Shown piece by piece: positions 12,829-24,427 of a DNA stretch of 64,000 nucleotides (positions are counted from its first letter, which is position 1; every line of letters starts with the position of its first letter). The notes under the pieces were generated by a model that was not told the DNA's origin, did no database searches, and saw only the letters and a program-made list of their open reading frames with translations. Origin of the DNA: Massariosphaeria phaeospora (Eukaryota; Ascomycota; Dothideomycetes; Pleosporales); the NCBI GenBank assembly GCA_011032825.1, contig JAADJZ010000001.1, positions 434,001 through 498,000 of the forward strand, read 5' to 3'. The translations under genes and the position numbers were made by a program.

Positions 12829-15336
12829 ATGAATCGGCAGCTTAATGAAGTATTTGGGCGGGTCCTTGACTTCTAGTCCACGCAAAACGCCGCCGGCGCA
12901 GCCTCCTCGTACCAGGCAACCAATGCACAGTCAACATCTAACGCGCTACTCGATCCCGATCCTCTCGCTGTCTCTGTCTTCGCCGACGATGATGAGGACT
13001 ATGAAAGCCTTGTTTAGTCGCGCGTACCTGATTTACAGAAGCCTCAATACGCTGCTAAACGTGCCTTAACAAGCTAGGTTTTTCAATACGGCTGGCGCGT
13101 ATACCATCGCAAGCATGAGGCGCTGTATTGGCTGTGCAAATACTGCCATATACACAAGCAAAACGGGCTGTTCAAGGTAGCAACTTCAACCTCTGCTATC
13201 CATCGGCACCTCGAGGCGCGGCGACCTGGCCACGGAGTCGGCAAAGATGGCCCAATACAGTTCAAGAAGAAGGCATCTATCATCTCTGCTGTACAGCGAC
13301 AGGGCGTTGATGTGAGTCAAGAGGTAGCAAACGCCGTCGCCGATACCTTTTCGGCGCCCGCTTTTCAGCAGGCGCTCATTGAGTGGGTGGCTGCTGATAA
13401 CCAAGCTCTGCGCGTTGTAGAGGTGCCTGCCTTTCGAGATATAATCAAGGCTGCTAATCCGCTCCCTGAGCGCGTTTTGTGGAGCAACTACAACACTCTC
13501 CGGTCGCACATTATAGATGAATACAACGCCTACCTACCCGCCGTCGTGAGCTACATAAAGGCAACCAAATCCGCTATACACGTATCCTTTGACAACTGGA
13601 CCTCATACGGCGGCAAACGCGCTATCACTGGAATCTGCGTACACTACTTGAACGCAGCGGGTTAACAAGTAGATTACTTCCTTAGCCTGCCGACGCTATC
13701 GGGCGACCACTCCGGTTCAAATATCGCAGCAATCGTGAGCTCAACTCTCCACCAGTTTCATATACAAAAAGAAGCCCTAGGTTACTTTGTGCTTAATAAC
13801 GCGACAAACGACGATACTGCTGTCAACGAGCTAGCGGAGGAGTACGGCTTCAACCCAAGCCACCGGAGATTGCGCTGCAGCTGCCATATACTCAATCTCG
13901 CTGCTCAAAACGTTATCTTTGGCCAGGATCGCGACGCGTTTGAGAACTCGCAGGAGAATTTAGTAGTACGTATTGCCTTTTCCCTTCCTGCCGCCGTCTC
14001 TCGCGCAGCACCTGCTAACTTGCCCCAGGCAGAGGAACAGTACATGAACGAGTAGCGCAAAGCTGGCCCGCTAGGCGTACTGTTTGACGTCATCGCCTCA
14101 ATCTGTACGCCGTAGGCGCGCGAGCTTTTGGAGGGATACCAGCGAGATAAGGCAACGTCGCTAAATCTCACGAACTTTACGCCAAAAGAACTCAAAAAGC
14201 CAGTCAAAACTCGCTAGAACTCTTACTACGATACGTTTGAGCGCGCCGTCGACCTCAGGGTGCCTCTAGACGATTATATGGGCTATAAAATCGGCGAGAG
14301 CAACCGCCCCGCAAACCGACAGCGATCTCGGGCGGGAGCTCGCCCTCTGGAGGCCAGCCAGCCACGCCTGTATATACGTAAGGGAGGGCTTACTAGGAGA
14401 AATTAGGCTACTATTACTAAGTATATCGAGTTGCTCAAGCCTTTCAAGGAGGCGACTAGCTGGCTCGAAGGTCGGGGCAAGGCTAGTCGCTACGGCGCGA
14501 TTTGGGAGGTTATCCCTACGTTTGAGTGGCTCCTCGCTACGCTACAGGCTCAACAGGATCGCGTAGAGGCAGTGGATTACAACGATCTTGACGCGCCTAA
14601 GGATCACGTCAAAACAAACCTCAATCTCGCCATTAGTAAGCTGGAAAAATACTACGCCAAATTCGAAGACGCCCCGGCGTATTACTGTGCCCTACGCCTC
14701 CACCTAGCGTACAAAAACTTCATCGATACTGCCTGGCGAGTACCCGCCGAATACGATGACGTAGATGGCTCCCATCTCCGCGAGGGGTAGCTAGAGGCAA
14801 ACAACAAAGGCTTTCAATCACTTTGGGCGGGCGCTAAGCTAGCATCCAAAATCGCCGCCGCCGATCCAGCTACGCCGCCGCCTGCTAAGCGGCAACGTTT
14901 TGACTACGCCGTCAACCGTACTGAGTTTATGCTAGCCTCTATGAGAGAGGCGGAGATTGCGGAGGAGATTACTGACGAGTATAAGCTCTAGAGCGCGGAG
15001 AAACCAATTGATCCGGCCCACAAGCTTGCTCAGCTGCCAATTGCCTACTAGTTGTCAAAGGAGCATCAATACCCTGTTTTGGCGCGGTTTGCTATGAATA
15101 TATTGAGTATCCCAGCCTCAGCAGCCGATTGTGAGAGGACTTTTAGTGAATTGGCTGATATTTTAGGCGTACGGAGACTCAATATGAGGCCAGAGTTACT
15201 ATCCGCTTTACAGAGCCTCCGATCCTGGAAACGCCTTGGGATTGAGCGCTTCAAAACGCCTTACAAACCTACGAACACGTACGATATCACTATCCATGAG
15301 ATCGACGAATATATTGGGCAATTCACTAATAGTTAG
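12829..15336 (+). pseudogene. hAT transposase, RIP-type stop codons
   Basis: A single reading frame of about 835 codons with coherent hAT features. There is a BED-type zinc finger (WLCKYCH ... SAIHRHLE) at about 13126-13224, then an RNase-H-like body ('VSFDNWTSYGGKRAITGI', 'RCSCHILNLAAQNVI'), then the C-terminal dimerisation domain ('YPVLARFAMNILSIPASAAD', 'CERTFSELADIL') near 15070-15160. Eleven internal stops occur at 12874, 13015, 13075, 13663, 14053, 14113, 14215, 14404, 14788, 14989 and 15049. Ten are TAG, one TAA, none TGA. Several stand where family members have Trp (TGG) or Gln (CAG). The first ATG follows a CAG acceptor-like site, and a possible intron lies at about 13971-14029. Inactive. 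Confidence 0.88.
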
Positions 15337-15426
15337 CTTACTAATCAATCCATCCAATCTATCAATCCGTCCACCCCCCAAATCCCTAAACAATCCATTC
15401 AAGCCAATCCAGGAGAGATTTCTTGT

Positions 15427-15469
15427 CAATCCATTCAATCCGGGGACCCGGATTGGATTGGACGGATTG
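15427..15469. repeat. Right copy of 43-bp subterminal block
   Basis: Same orientation and length as the copy at 12482-12524, and near-palindromic (CAATCC ... GGATTG). Located 12 bp inside the right end of the hAT element. Confidence 0.7.
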
Positions 15470-15481
15470 TTGACAAGTTTG

Positions 15482-15489
15482 GTTGTTAT
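15482..15489. repeat. Right 8-bp target-site duplication of hAT element
   Basis: GTTGTTAT, matching 12430-12437. Confidence 0.9.
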
Positions 15490-15702
15490 GGAGTGGTCCT
15501 AACTGGCGAAAAGACCGGAAACGTACCAGCACATGAAATCCAGACCACCATCTGTTGCGACTAAGGCGCAGGTTTTCATGTTGCCAATCAGCCCGTAGTC
15601 CTCGATCTGTCCTCGATTAGATCAAATATTGCTGAAGGCTAGAAAAGGTAAGGACCAACAGGCATGTACCCCGTCGCTTTCCGTCGGGAGGTCGGATCCC
15701 AT

Positions 15703-18700
15703 GCACTCGGTTGATCTGGTTTGTCTATAGGCGTTTGCATCTTGAGAGATCTTTCGATACCTGACCGAAGCAGTAGGTAGGAGTCTTGTAATCCTAAAGG
15801 TTGATGCAAAAGCGATCTGACTCAGAAGGAGGCTTTTGCTAATTTCAAAATGTTTAAGTTTAACGATGTCGAATCATCTGTTACTTTCGTGTAGTAGGTA
15901 GCTTGCTGGCATTGAAGATGCTGCCCCGAAATCATGATGGAACTGCGGGACTTCCGGTGGTGACGTCATGTATGCCGAGCACGCACACTGCAACGGCTTC
16001 GTACGGCTCCTTCGACTACAATCGACATGGCGATTTGTCAATTTCTGTGGTTGTCGCTTACCTCAGGCTACAGTCTCGTGGCGTAGGCCGTAGGTATTGC
16101 ATGGCAGGTGGAGGAGAGAGTCTACCCTTTGTACGAGCCAACAGCCTCTCTTACCCTCAAAAATCTGCAACATCCCTACGGAGTACCATCCCCTCGGGTG
16201 AACCATCATGACCCGGATTGAATCACCTTCATTTCTTTGTTCTAGCAGGGCCGAGGACGGCGTGCCCGAAGTCAGACCCTGTCACGTCCACAACCACCCA
16301 CGGGTCTACAATATGATGGGCTCACGAATCTCAACCCAATGGTAATTGTCAGACTCGCGATATCGTAGAGCTGCTGAAGACATCGCATCGACATTACAAG
16401 ATCAGGTCCTCCAGGGCTGTTACCCTTTTGCCGCCGCAGCTGTGTAACATAAGACTCGGGGTTGGTGGGCTGGCTGGCTGAGGGCGGCGAGCCTTCCTTC
16501 GCTGCGGCGTGCTCGCAGTTGCTCTCAAGTACTAATACTCAACGTCTCACCTTACCACAGAACAGCCAGTATTCGCCCGCGTCGTAAATTCAGCCGTGCT
16601 GCCCTGCGACGCTCTATCAACGCCCTGCTTCCAGCTCTATCTTTTTGTAGGATGAGGACAGAAGGGATCGGACCTAGAGCGACCTCTGGATGGATTCGAG
16701 ATCGCGATGAGAACCAAAGAAGGGATCCAAGTAATGTGAAGCAAATCGAGCGCCAGTAACAGGCGGAAAACTGAGTCGGAAAGCAGTCGTCGTACGTTCC
16801 GGTTCCTACAAATCGAATGTCGATGCAAAAACCCGAGGACGAAGCAACGAACCGCACGAAATCATCTATCAGCAGCCGCATTGGTATTTAGAAGCAACCA
16901 AATGCTCAGCAAATTGAACATGATCTCGCATCCGTTAGCAGCGGAGCTGATTCCTGGTAAATTTTCGTTGGAAATGAGGGTTTGTTGGATATTTAATTCA
17001 AGGAGCTCCGTGGCTGTCAGATAGGAAATTGGGACCGCAACGTCAGCGCCCAACTCCGGCATGCAGTAATACGCAACGTGCGAGACCTTCCCGACGACAG
17101 AGCTGGCGACGCAGATGCGAAGAAGGCTATGGTGTTGGCGTCGATCTGTATGTGTGAGAGGCGCAGTGGGGTCCTCGGCACTGGATGACTTTCATGTTTA
17201 GGGAAAACAACCTCAACAACCCCGGTTGCTGAGTGCTCTCAAGCCTGGGGAACTTTGTCGGGACTCGGACGCGGGCCATCAGACACGGCTGGAAGCGGCG
17301 CTTTGGCTCTCTGTCTATCTCAACGTCGCCGGTGACCAGCAATTCCACGGCCGACAAGCAGCACGCGGTCCGGCGCGGCCGTATTCCAAAAGTACTTTGC
17401 CATTCATAATGGGACATTGGGAGGGCACAATTGGAAATGCGACCGGCAGAGGAGACTTTTGACGGGAGTCTGCAGGCTTCGGCAATGCTCTGCTGACGGC
17501 ACTTGGGCACGACGGCAACAGCGATAGGTATTCCAGGAACCAAGTGCATACACACTCGTCCGTACGGAGCACATGGCGACACTTGCAGTTGTAGAGACTA
17601 CGGAGTACCACTCTGATCTATCAGCTCGGCCTGTCGGCAATCGCGTCTTGTGCAAGTCCAGTGCGGTCTATTTTTGAACCGGAGCACAGCCACGGTGCAC
17701 GCGACGACTGGCCACCCACAGACTCTAACCACAAGTCCACAACGGCCTTCAGCCGGAGGGACAGGCCGTTGCGCAGATGTTGCGCAAATAGCCCGCAGAC
17801 TCTCTGGAGCGCGGTTGTGGCCAGCCAGCGCGGTTGACGGCAGCGGGCGACAGGCAGCTGCTGCTCCAAGTGGCAGCGAAAGTGCAGGTCGGACGCGCAG
17901 GCTGGCGGTGTGGGGATGGGCTCGAGAAAAGGCCCACCTGCAGAGGGCCAGAGGCGGCCGTTTGGCGAGCGAACGCCACTCTGGCTTACTCGGGTCTCGG
18001 CCGGCGGGCCGTGATAGGCTCGCTGGCCAGCCTCAGGAGCGTCGCATTCTTCAGCTGGGCGAGCAGCCAGTGGAGGCCGAGCACGCGAGCGAGCGAGGCG
18101 CATGGCTTGAGGGCTCTGGCGACAGCCGTCTTGGACGTGACTACTAGCAACTGACGGCCGGCAGGACACTGGTAGTTAAAGGGCTGCTGTTGCTGTGGAC
18201 GCGCGGACAACAGCAGACCTCCAGTTCCTGCACCGCTCTCGACCGCGCTCCAGTCCAGTGCTCCAGTCCAGACTCCAGTGCTTCCGGCCATCGCGCATCC
18301 ATCGAGCGTCCGTCGAGCACCCCTGCCGCCGTGCGCCGTCGAGCATAGCGCCGCACATCGCTGCCCCTTCTGGCCCGGCCGTCGCCCCCTGCTTCCTGCC
18401 ACGCCAAGCCTGCTTCAGCAGCGAGCAGCGCGCGCCCAACCCTGCCCGTCACTCCCGTCGCTCACCACCACCACCGTCCACGCAGCTCCTCCCTCACCTC
18501 TGTTGGCGCTCTCGTCGTTTGTCCTTCGTTTCACCCTCGCTTTTGCATCCCACGCCCACCCGCTGCCTGCCGTTTCTTGCCTCTTCTCGTCTTCCCTACC
18601 TGCCGTTTCCTGCCTCTCCTCGTCTTCCCTACCTGCATCTTCGTCTTGACTCTCTTACCACCTCTTCTCTCGGCACGACCAAGGTTGATCCTGCGGCCCT

Positions 18701-18858
18701 GCACCGTTTAATCCGTTTCTTCTCAACCTTCTCAGCCACGACTGTTTCCTAGCCCGCTTGTAATAGGCACGACACTGCATTTCTGACCTTCACACCTTCC
18801 CCGCCGTCGAGAGTCGCTCTCGGGGTACGTCGCCCCTGGGCGAGCACAGTCGGCCATC
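15703..18858. other. Intergenic, 3.2 kb
   Basis: Upstream of both the broken GH15 gene and the FLC-like gene. GC-rich pyrimidine-rich sequence from about 18190 to 18850 looks like a promoter and long 5' leader. The overlapping Ser/Pro/Arg-rich frames there look compositional. No gene supported. Confidence 0.4.
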
Positions 18859-21181
18859 ATGAGGGCCCACAGCACATATGCGGCCATGCTCGCACCTTTC
18901 ATATTATTAGCTTCCACTCCTTTGGGCGCTCTTGCTGCGACCGATGTCCTCAAAACCAATGGCTACAGCTCTTGCCAGGACAATGCCGACATCAAAGTAA
19001 ACAAACTGAATCTCGAATTCGATCGCTCCATCAAAAAGATCAAGTTCGACGTATCGGGCTCGAGCGAGAGGGAGCAAAAAGTCATGGCTACGCTTGTGGT
19101 CATGGCCTACGGCAAGGAGGTGTATAAGAACGAGTTCAACCCTTGCGACGGCCCCACGAACATGCCTCAATTATGCCCAGGTATGTCAACCGTTTCTGCG
19201 CACACGATGGCTATGAACTAACACTACACAGTACCTGTCGGTAACTTCAGCGCCTCTGGCCAACAAGACATCCCTGCAGAGTACATCTCCAAAATCCCCT
19301 CCATCGCCTTTAGCATCCCCGATCTCGATAGCCAGGCTACAATGCAGCTCAAGGCCGTAGACGGCGGCCGGCAGCTGGCTTGCATTCAGTCTTCAGTCGA
19401 GAACGGAAATACACTAACGGTCCCTGGCGTTTCATATGTAGCCGCTGGTATCGCTGGAGCCGCTCTCATGGTGTCTGGCCTTTCTGCACTCGCAAGTGCT
19501 GGCCATGCTGGCAGCGCACCTGCTAGCCCCACATTTCCTGAGGTCATCACATGGTTCCAATCGATGGCCTTGAATGGGATGATGAGCGTCAAATACCCTG
19601 GAGTTTATACGAGCTTCTCGAAGAACTTCGCCTTCAGCACCGGTCTTGTCCAATGGGAAGGCATGCAACGCTCCATCGACTCGTTCCGCAACAAAACCGG
19701 CGGAAACCTCACCGCAAACAGCGTTGAATTTTTGAAGAAGGTGACCTTGATCAGCACTGATGACAAAGGCAACGCGAAGCGTTCTCTCGATACTGTCCTC
19801 CTCTGGACCCGTGACGTCAGTGTCAATGTGAATGGAACGGAAGGGAAAAGTGAAGAGGAAACCAAGATCCAGGTCGCTGTGACCGGTGTTAAACGCTACG
19901 CCGAAGAACTGACCATTCCCAACGGCAACACTTTCATGACTATTCTTCTGATCTTCGCCATTGTCATTGCCGCCGTGACTGTCGGTATTCTGCTGTTCAA
20001 GGTCATTCTGGAGACCTGGGCACTATTTGGCAGCTTCCCCAAGCGCTTGACTAGCTTCCGTAAGCAGTACTGGTGGACGCTCGCGAAAACCATCACCAAT
20101 CTGATCCTCCTTCTTTACGGTATCTGGGTCCTTTATTGCGTCTACCAGTTCAAGAATGGAGACTCCTGGGCGGCAAAGACGCTTGCTGGAGTTACACTTG
20201 GCGCCTTTACAGCTATTCTCGTGTTCTTTACCTGGAAAATCTGGAGTATCGCGCACAACTATAAGAAGATGGAAGGAGACACATCGGCTCTGTATGACAA
20301 CAAGGAGGTTTGGAGGAAGTACAGCATCTTTTACGATAACTACAAGAAAAACTACTGGTGGATTTTCGTGCCGGCAATCGTCTACATGTTCGCCAAAGGC
20401 TGCGTCATCGCTGGCGCAGATGGCCATGGTCTCGTCCAGACAGCAGGCCAGCTCATCGTTGAGGCTGTTCTTCTGGCTCTGTTGGTCTGGGCCCGTCCGT
20501 TCACGCTCAAGTCTGGCAACTGGATCAACATTGTCATCCAGGTTGTCCGCGTGCTTTCTGCTGTTTGCATTCTGGTGTTTGTCGAGGAGCTCGGCGTTGC
20601 CCAGACCACGAAGACAGTCACTGGTATGGTATTGGTCGTGATGCAAGCTGTGCTGACAGGTGTACTGGCCATTCTTATCGCCGTCAACGCAATTATCATC
20701 TGCTGCCGCGATAATCCGCATCGCAAGAAGAGGAAGGAAGCCGGTACGTCTCACGCTCACTCCCCATATATAATACTTGCTAACGTTGGCTTCAGAAAAA
20801 GGACGTGATCTCGACAACCTTACACCCTTGGACGCCCGTAACTCGCTTCTTATGGACCCGGTAGAGTACAAGCGTAGTTCAGTACCTGCGCCTTTCGGCA
20901 ACCGTGCTGGCTACGACCCCGTGCCACTGAATGAGCAGCAAAAAGGACACCAGGTCACTCGCCAATTTTCGGATGGCCAACAACACCTTCTCAGCGATGT
21001 CGCCAGTATCACCAATACTAGGGACCACAGCCGCAGCATCAGCTTCGACAGGAGCGCAAGTCCGGAAATGAGGGCGCCACAGTTGCCAGCAGTGGACTTT
21101 GGCTCGCAACAAAGTGGAAACACATCGCAAGGTCCCTGGGTACCTCAGCAGGGCTTCCGTGGACATGGAAACGCCTACTAA
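18859..21181 (+). CDS. FLC/TRP-like membrane protein (ML-like plus TRP domain)
   Basis: Member of the fungal flavin-carrier/TRP-like channel family (yeast Flc1-3, Aspergillus FlcA), linked to calcium, wall maintenance and haem or FAD transport. Exons are 18859-19180, 19232-20743 and 20796-21181, with introns of 51 and 52 nt; about 739 aa. Residues 1-26 form a signal peptide. A lumenal ML-like domain with Cys pairs follows ('NGYSSCQDNADIKVNKLNLE', 'CDGPTNMPQLCP'). The TRP-like region has many hydrophobic segments and the motif 'YKKNYWWIFVPAIVYMFAKG'. The cytosolic tail is Gln/Ser/Pro-rich. Motifs and topology fit the family throughout; the substrate cannot be read from sequence. Confidence 0.9.
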
Positions 21182-22443
21182 ACGCACGACCAACCAAAAG
21201 TAATTGCAGGATTGTAAATTTTGGAAAGAAGGATCTTTTGGACCATCTATGGCATATGCATATGCCGCCGTTTGCTTTGTTTGGTTGGGGTTTTGCGATG
21301 CATCTATCCGCATTGGAAAGTTTGGTCGAGTTTGCCCGATATATCCAATCTCTGAACAGCAAACATTGTATTTAGCAGGAGAGATGAGGCAGGACGAGTA
21401 GGTTTTGTCTTGTCTCCCGTCTCTCTACGACACGAACGCTTTTCCTTTTCGCGCTTTATAGACTGGAACAGAATATTTTGTAATTGACGCAGCGTCAGCC
21501 AGCGGCTGCGCACACGGATAAATTCTGTTGGTAGAGTTGAATGCATATCATTATATCACTTGGAGTCTCGGATGGATGCATGATGTGAATGTCGACAGAG
21601 TACAGTGATTTTTGCGCCTACTGTGCAGCGTTCGATGGTTAGCGCAGTGGACCTCGAGAGCTGAATCCCTTCGACTTGACAGAGTGCTGGCATGTCACCA
21701 CTAATTTGATCGTTATCGCCATCGTCATCGTCCAAGGTTTTGTGTATTTACCCTACATAGAACTAGGCCGTGCCTGGAGACAGTGCGTGAGTGCGTGCAC
21801 CCGCCAAGCAAACCTGTTAGGAAGCTGCAGGTGGCGCCCCTGAGAACAATGGTTATTGCCTAGACTTCCTGGCGCTCCACGGCCCACAGCTGCGAACGAC
21901 GCTTGCACCAGCCAACATCCACAGCACACCCCGTTTCCGTAATCGTGGACAACCGAAGTGTGCATCTTGGGTCTTTGGTGCACGGGTCGGTGTCGCAAGA
22001 GATGCGCGCCGGCTCGTTTGTTCCTGATTGCGGGGGCGTAGCTTCAACACCAGGCCACGTCGGGTGCTGGCCAGGGCAATCGTGCTACGAGGGCGCAAAT
22101 CTGGGGAGGACAAGATCTTAGTGGTTTTTTGGTGGGAAAAGGAAGTTCATCTGGAAGGAATCTGCTGTTTCAAAGCGGCGCCATGGAAGAGCTTGGATTT
22201 GCAAATAGGAGGGGTTTGATTCGGTATACCGTGGACCGTTGAGAGAACATTCTGGGGTTGACAGGCGCTGAATCTTTGGTTCTGCCCGGCGCACCTTTGA
22301 GACAATACGCGGCTTTTCCGTCTTCGGGTCGAGTGGAGCTTTGGAAGTTTTCTGTCCTCGCAGCACGATCAATACCGTCCCGTCCGTCCTACAAAACTGT
22401 TCTCAGTCAGTCGACGCGTCGCAGAACACCTCGCACCGCAACT
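21182..22443. other. Intergenic, 1.3 kb
   Basis: 3' flank of the FLC-like gene and promoter of the GH128 gene. No coding or RNA gene seen. Confidence 0.4.
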
Positions 22444-23506
22444 ATGCTCCCGCTATCGACACTCCTCGTTGCGCTTCCTCTCGTCCTCGCAACCACGGCT
22501 CCTAAACGCGGCCTCTGCCATGTCCCCTCCGACGACCACCCCACCGACGACACCATTTGGACCGCCGCGCCCAACTCCCCGCTGACCTGGTACTACAACT
22601 ACAAATCCGAGCCCTCCCAGGCCTACGCGTCGGACCACTCCCTCCAGTTCATACCCATGCTCTGGGGCGCCTCGGCCACCGACACCGGCACCCCGTTCCT
22701 CGACTCGGTGCGCGCCCAACGTGCCGCAGGCCGCAACATCTCGCACGTCCTGGGCTTCAACGAGCCCGACGGGTGGCACTCGGTCGGTGGGTCCGACATG
22801 CCGCCCGCGCTCGCCGCGTCCGTGTGGCGCGCGCAGCTCGAGCCGCTGCGCGTCGACGACGGCATCAAGGTCGGCGCGCCGGCCGTCATGGGCAGCCCGG
22901 ACGGCTTCATCTGGCTGGAGCAGTGGTTCAGCGAGTGCAAGGGCGGGTGCAATCCGGACTTCATACCCGTGCACTTCTACGGCGACTTCGAGGCGCTGGC
23001 GAACCATATCGGCCAAATCATGGGCACGTATCCGGGACTCGACGTGTGGGTCACCGAGTGGGCGTATCCGCGCAAGGACCTGGAGACTACAAAGGGCTTC
23101 TTCAATACGAGCACGGAGTGGTTTGACCGCATGGAGTGAGTCCCTTTTGGCGCCTTATCCCCCATTTCTGCCCCTCATCTATCTGTACTTAACTTGCCCC
23201 CCGTCCCCAATCCATCGCCAAACAGCCCACCCGATATCCCTCAAACTGATGAACAGCTGCTGACACAAACCCCCCAGGAACATAACCCGCTACTCGTACT
23301 TCGGCGCCTTCCGCTCCGACGTCTCCAACGTCGGACCCAATGCCGCTATGCTGACCGAGCAGGGCAAGCTCACCGACATCGGATCGTGGTACCTCGGGGG
23401 TGCCGCGACGAACAACGCCCCAAAGGAAGGGGGAGCGGGCAGAGCGGCGCGGTTTTCGGGATGGGCGCTGGTAGTTATAGGGATGGGAATGTGGGTTTGG
23501 CTGTAG
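22444..23506 (+). CDS. Secreted GH128-type beta-1,3-glucanase, probably GPI-anchored
   Basis: Belongs to the glycosyl hydrolase catalytic-core family of Asl1-type wall proteins (PF11790, GH128). Exons are 22444-23135 and 23278-23506, joined in phase 2; 306 aa. The first 17-19 residues form a signal peptide (MLPLSTLLVALPLVLAT). Two acidic catalytic motifs are clear: 'LGFNEPDGW' (Glu107) and 'VWVTEWAYP' (Glu205). The last 14 residues are hydrophobic (WALVVIGMGMWVWL) after a small-residue, basic spacer, as in GPI-attachment signals. Predicted role is wall beta-1,3-glucan hydrolysis. The start is the first ATG giving a signal peptide; the open frame extends upstream without a better start. Confidence 0.9.
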
Positions 23507-24427
23507 GTGGGAGTGAACGTGGGCGTGGGAAAGCACAAAAGGGATAGGCGTTTCTATGGCGCCAAGGAGACGGAATTTGGAGAGGAAAGCGTGCCGGATA
23601 TTATTTGGGCTTCGGTAAGGTAGGCATGTCGGCGTTATGGGCGTTGAGTCACGTTGAGCTACGTTAAGTTACGTTCAGTTCAGTTCAGTTCAGTTCAGTT
23701 CAGTTCAGTGTAATTCAGAAACCAACGAAGACGAAACGCGGATTCCACATACATGACCCTTTGGCCTGCCACTCACACCACTGTAAGGGATTCATCCTAC
23801 CTTTTTTCTTATTACTCCTCCCTTTCTTTATAAAACTGCTTCAAATCCTTAGGGCAATAACATCTACTGGACCGTCTTACAGTTGGGCAGAGTCGCAGTT
23901 TAGTTCAGTTCAGCTCAGTTTCTAGACATTTCATTCTCTTCCTCGCCGTATATTTGTCTCGTGGTTTTGCGCAAGGCAACATGGTGGCTACGAATGAATC
24001 CCCGCGCTGTTTAGTCTTGTTTGTTGGAAGCAGGTAGGTTTTTTTTTCTTTAGGGATTTCGGTTTTGCGACGCGGAACTTTTGCCTGCAGGACCTGACCT
24101 GCCTACTGTATCTAATCTGTCTCTGTCTACATGCACACAGAAACGTTAGCGACATGACATTGATGAGTGATACGCTATGATGGGCTGGAGGAAGCACGCA
24201 CGTTGGAGTTGCGTCAAGGAAGGTTGTGGTGTGTTGTGTGGTGTTCGATATCGGCACGCAGATGGGATAGGATAGAATAGATGTACATGTGATATATATA
24301 TACCCGGGTACAGAACATGGGATTCAAAGCCGCACGCTCTATCAACACAACACGATACAACACAACAAACAGCGACACCAGCCAGCCACATACACACACC
24401 ACACCCATTCTCATCCCATCCCCCCCA
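23507..24427. other. Convergent spacer with pentamer repeat
   Basis: Non-coding tail between two convergent genes. Contains a GTTCA pentamer array and AT-rich stretches. No gene seen. Confidence 0.4.
23672..23710. repeat. (GTTCA)n microsatellite
   Basis: About seven or eight tandem GTTCA units, preceded by degenerate GTTGAG/GTTAAG variants from about 23644. Shorter relatives recur near 23900, and the reverse complement occurs near 63658. Confidence 0.75.

Larger units (their letters stand above)
12438..15481 (+). mobile_element. hAT-superfamily DNA transposon, 3,044 bp
   Basis: The ends are inverted repeats of 22 bp with one mismatch at position 3 (CAG at the left, CAA at the right), sharing ACTTGTCAACAATCCGTCC. 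Flanking 8-bp duplications (GTTGTTAT) are perfect. Subterminal zones are packed with AATCC/GGATT motifs. One 43-bp block is present at both ends in the same orientation (12482-12524 and 15427-15469). The interior holds one decayed transposase frame on the plus strand, opposite to the host GH15 gene. The perfect duplications suggest a fairly recent insertion, while the stop codons show it has since been mutated. Confidence 0.93.
10127..15702 (-). pseudogene. GH15-family hydrolase gene, broken and carrying a hAT insertion
   Basis: Glucoamylase/trehalase-like GH15 protein. Exons fit as 15670-15702, 15527-15606, 12067-12422, 10639-11912, 10387-10451 and 10127-10336, about 672 codons. Family marks: N-terminal 'IEDYGLIGNMKTCALV', 'GGLDFMCW/PEFDSPSIFCRL', central 'GGGRNWDYRFSWIRDSSF', and C-terminal '[19 protein letters not shown]'. 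Three disruptions are seen. A 3,044-bp hAT element lies in the intron between exons 2 and 3, which would otherwise be 52 nt. An in-frame TAG lies at 12329-12331 in exon 3. One base is missing around 10802-10810, between QSYE and VLDSAVLI; restoring one position makes all later phases agree. A sequencing error could explain the last defect but not the others. Probably non-functional. Confidence 0.85.

Noticed and set aside
17621..18169. 182-codon minus-strand open frame, and overlapping plus-strand frames, upstream of the FLC-like gene
   Set aside because: Arg/Ala/Pro-biased sequence open on several frames at once, typical of GC-rich leader DNA; no motif.
21630..21700. tRNA-like D-arm (GCGT...GGTTAGCGC) followed by CCTCGAG, hinting at an Arg tRNA
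   Set aside because: No complementary anticodon stem, no T-arm and no acceptor pairing; position 8 is not T.
22453..23263. Long antisense and out-of-frame open frames over the GH128 gene
   Set aside because: Shadow frames from high third-position GC. The GH128 frame alone has the signal peptide and catalytic motifs.
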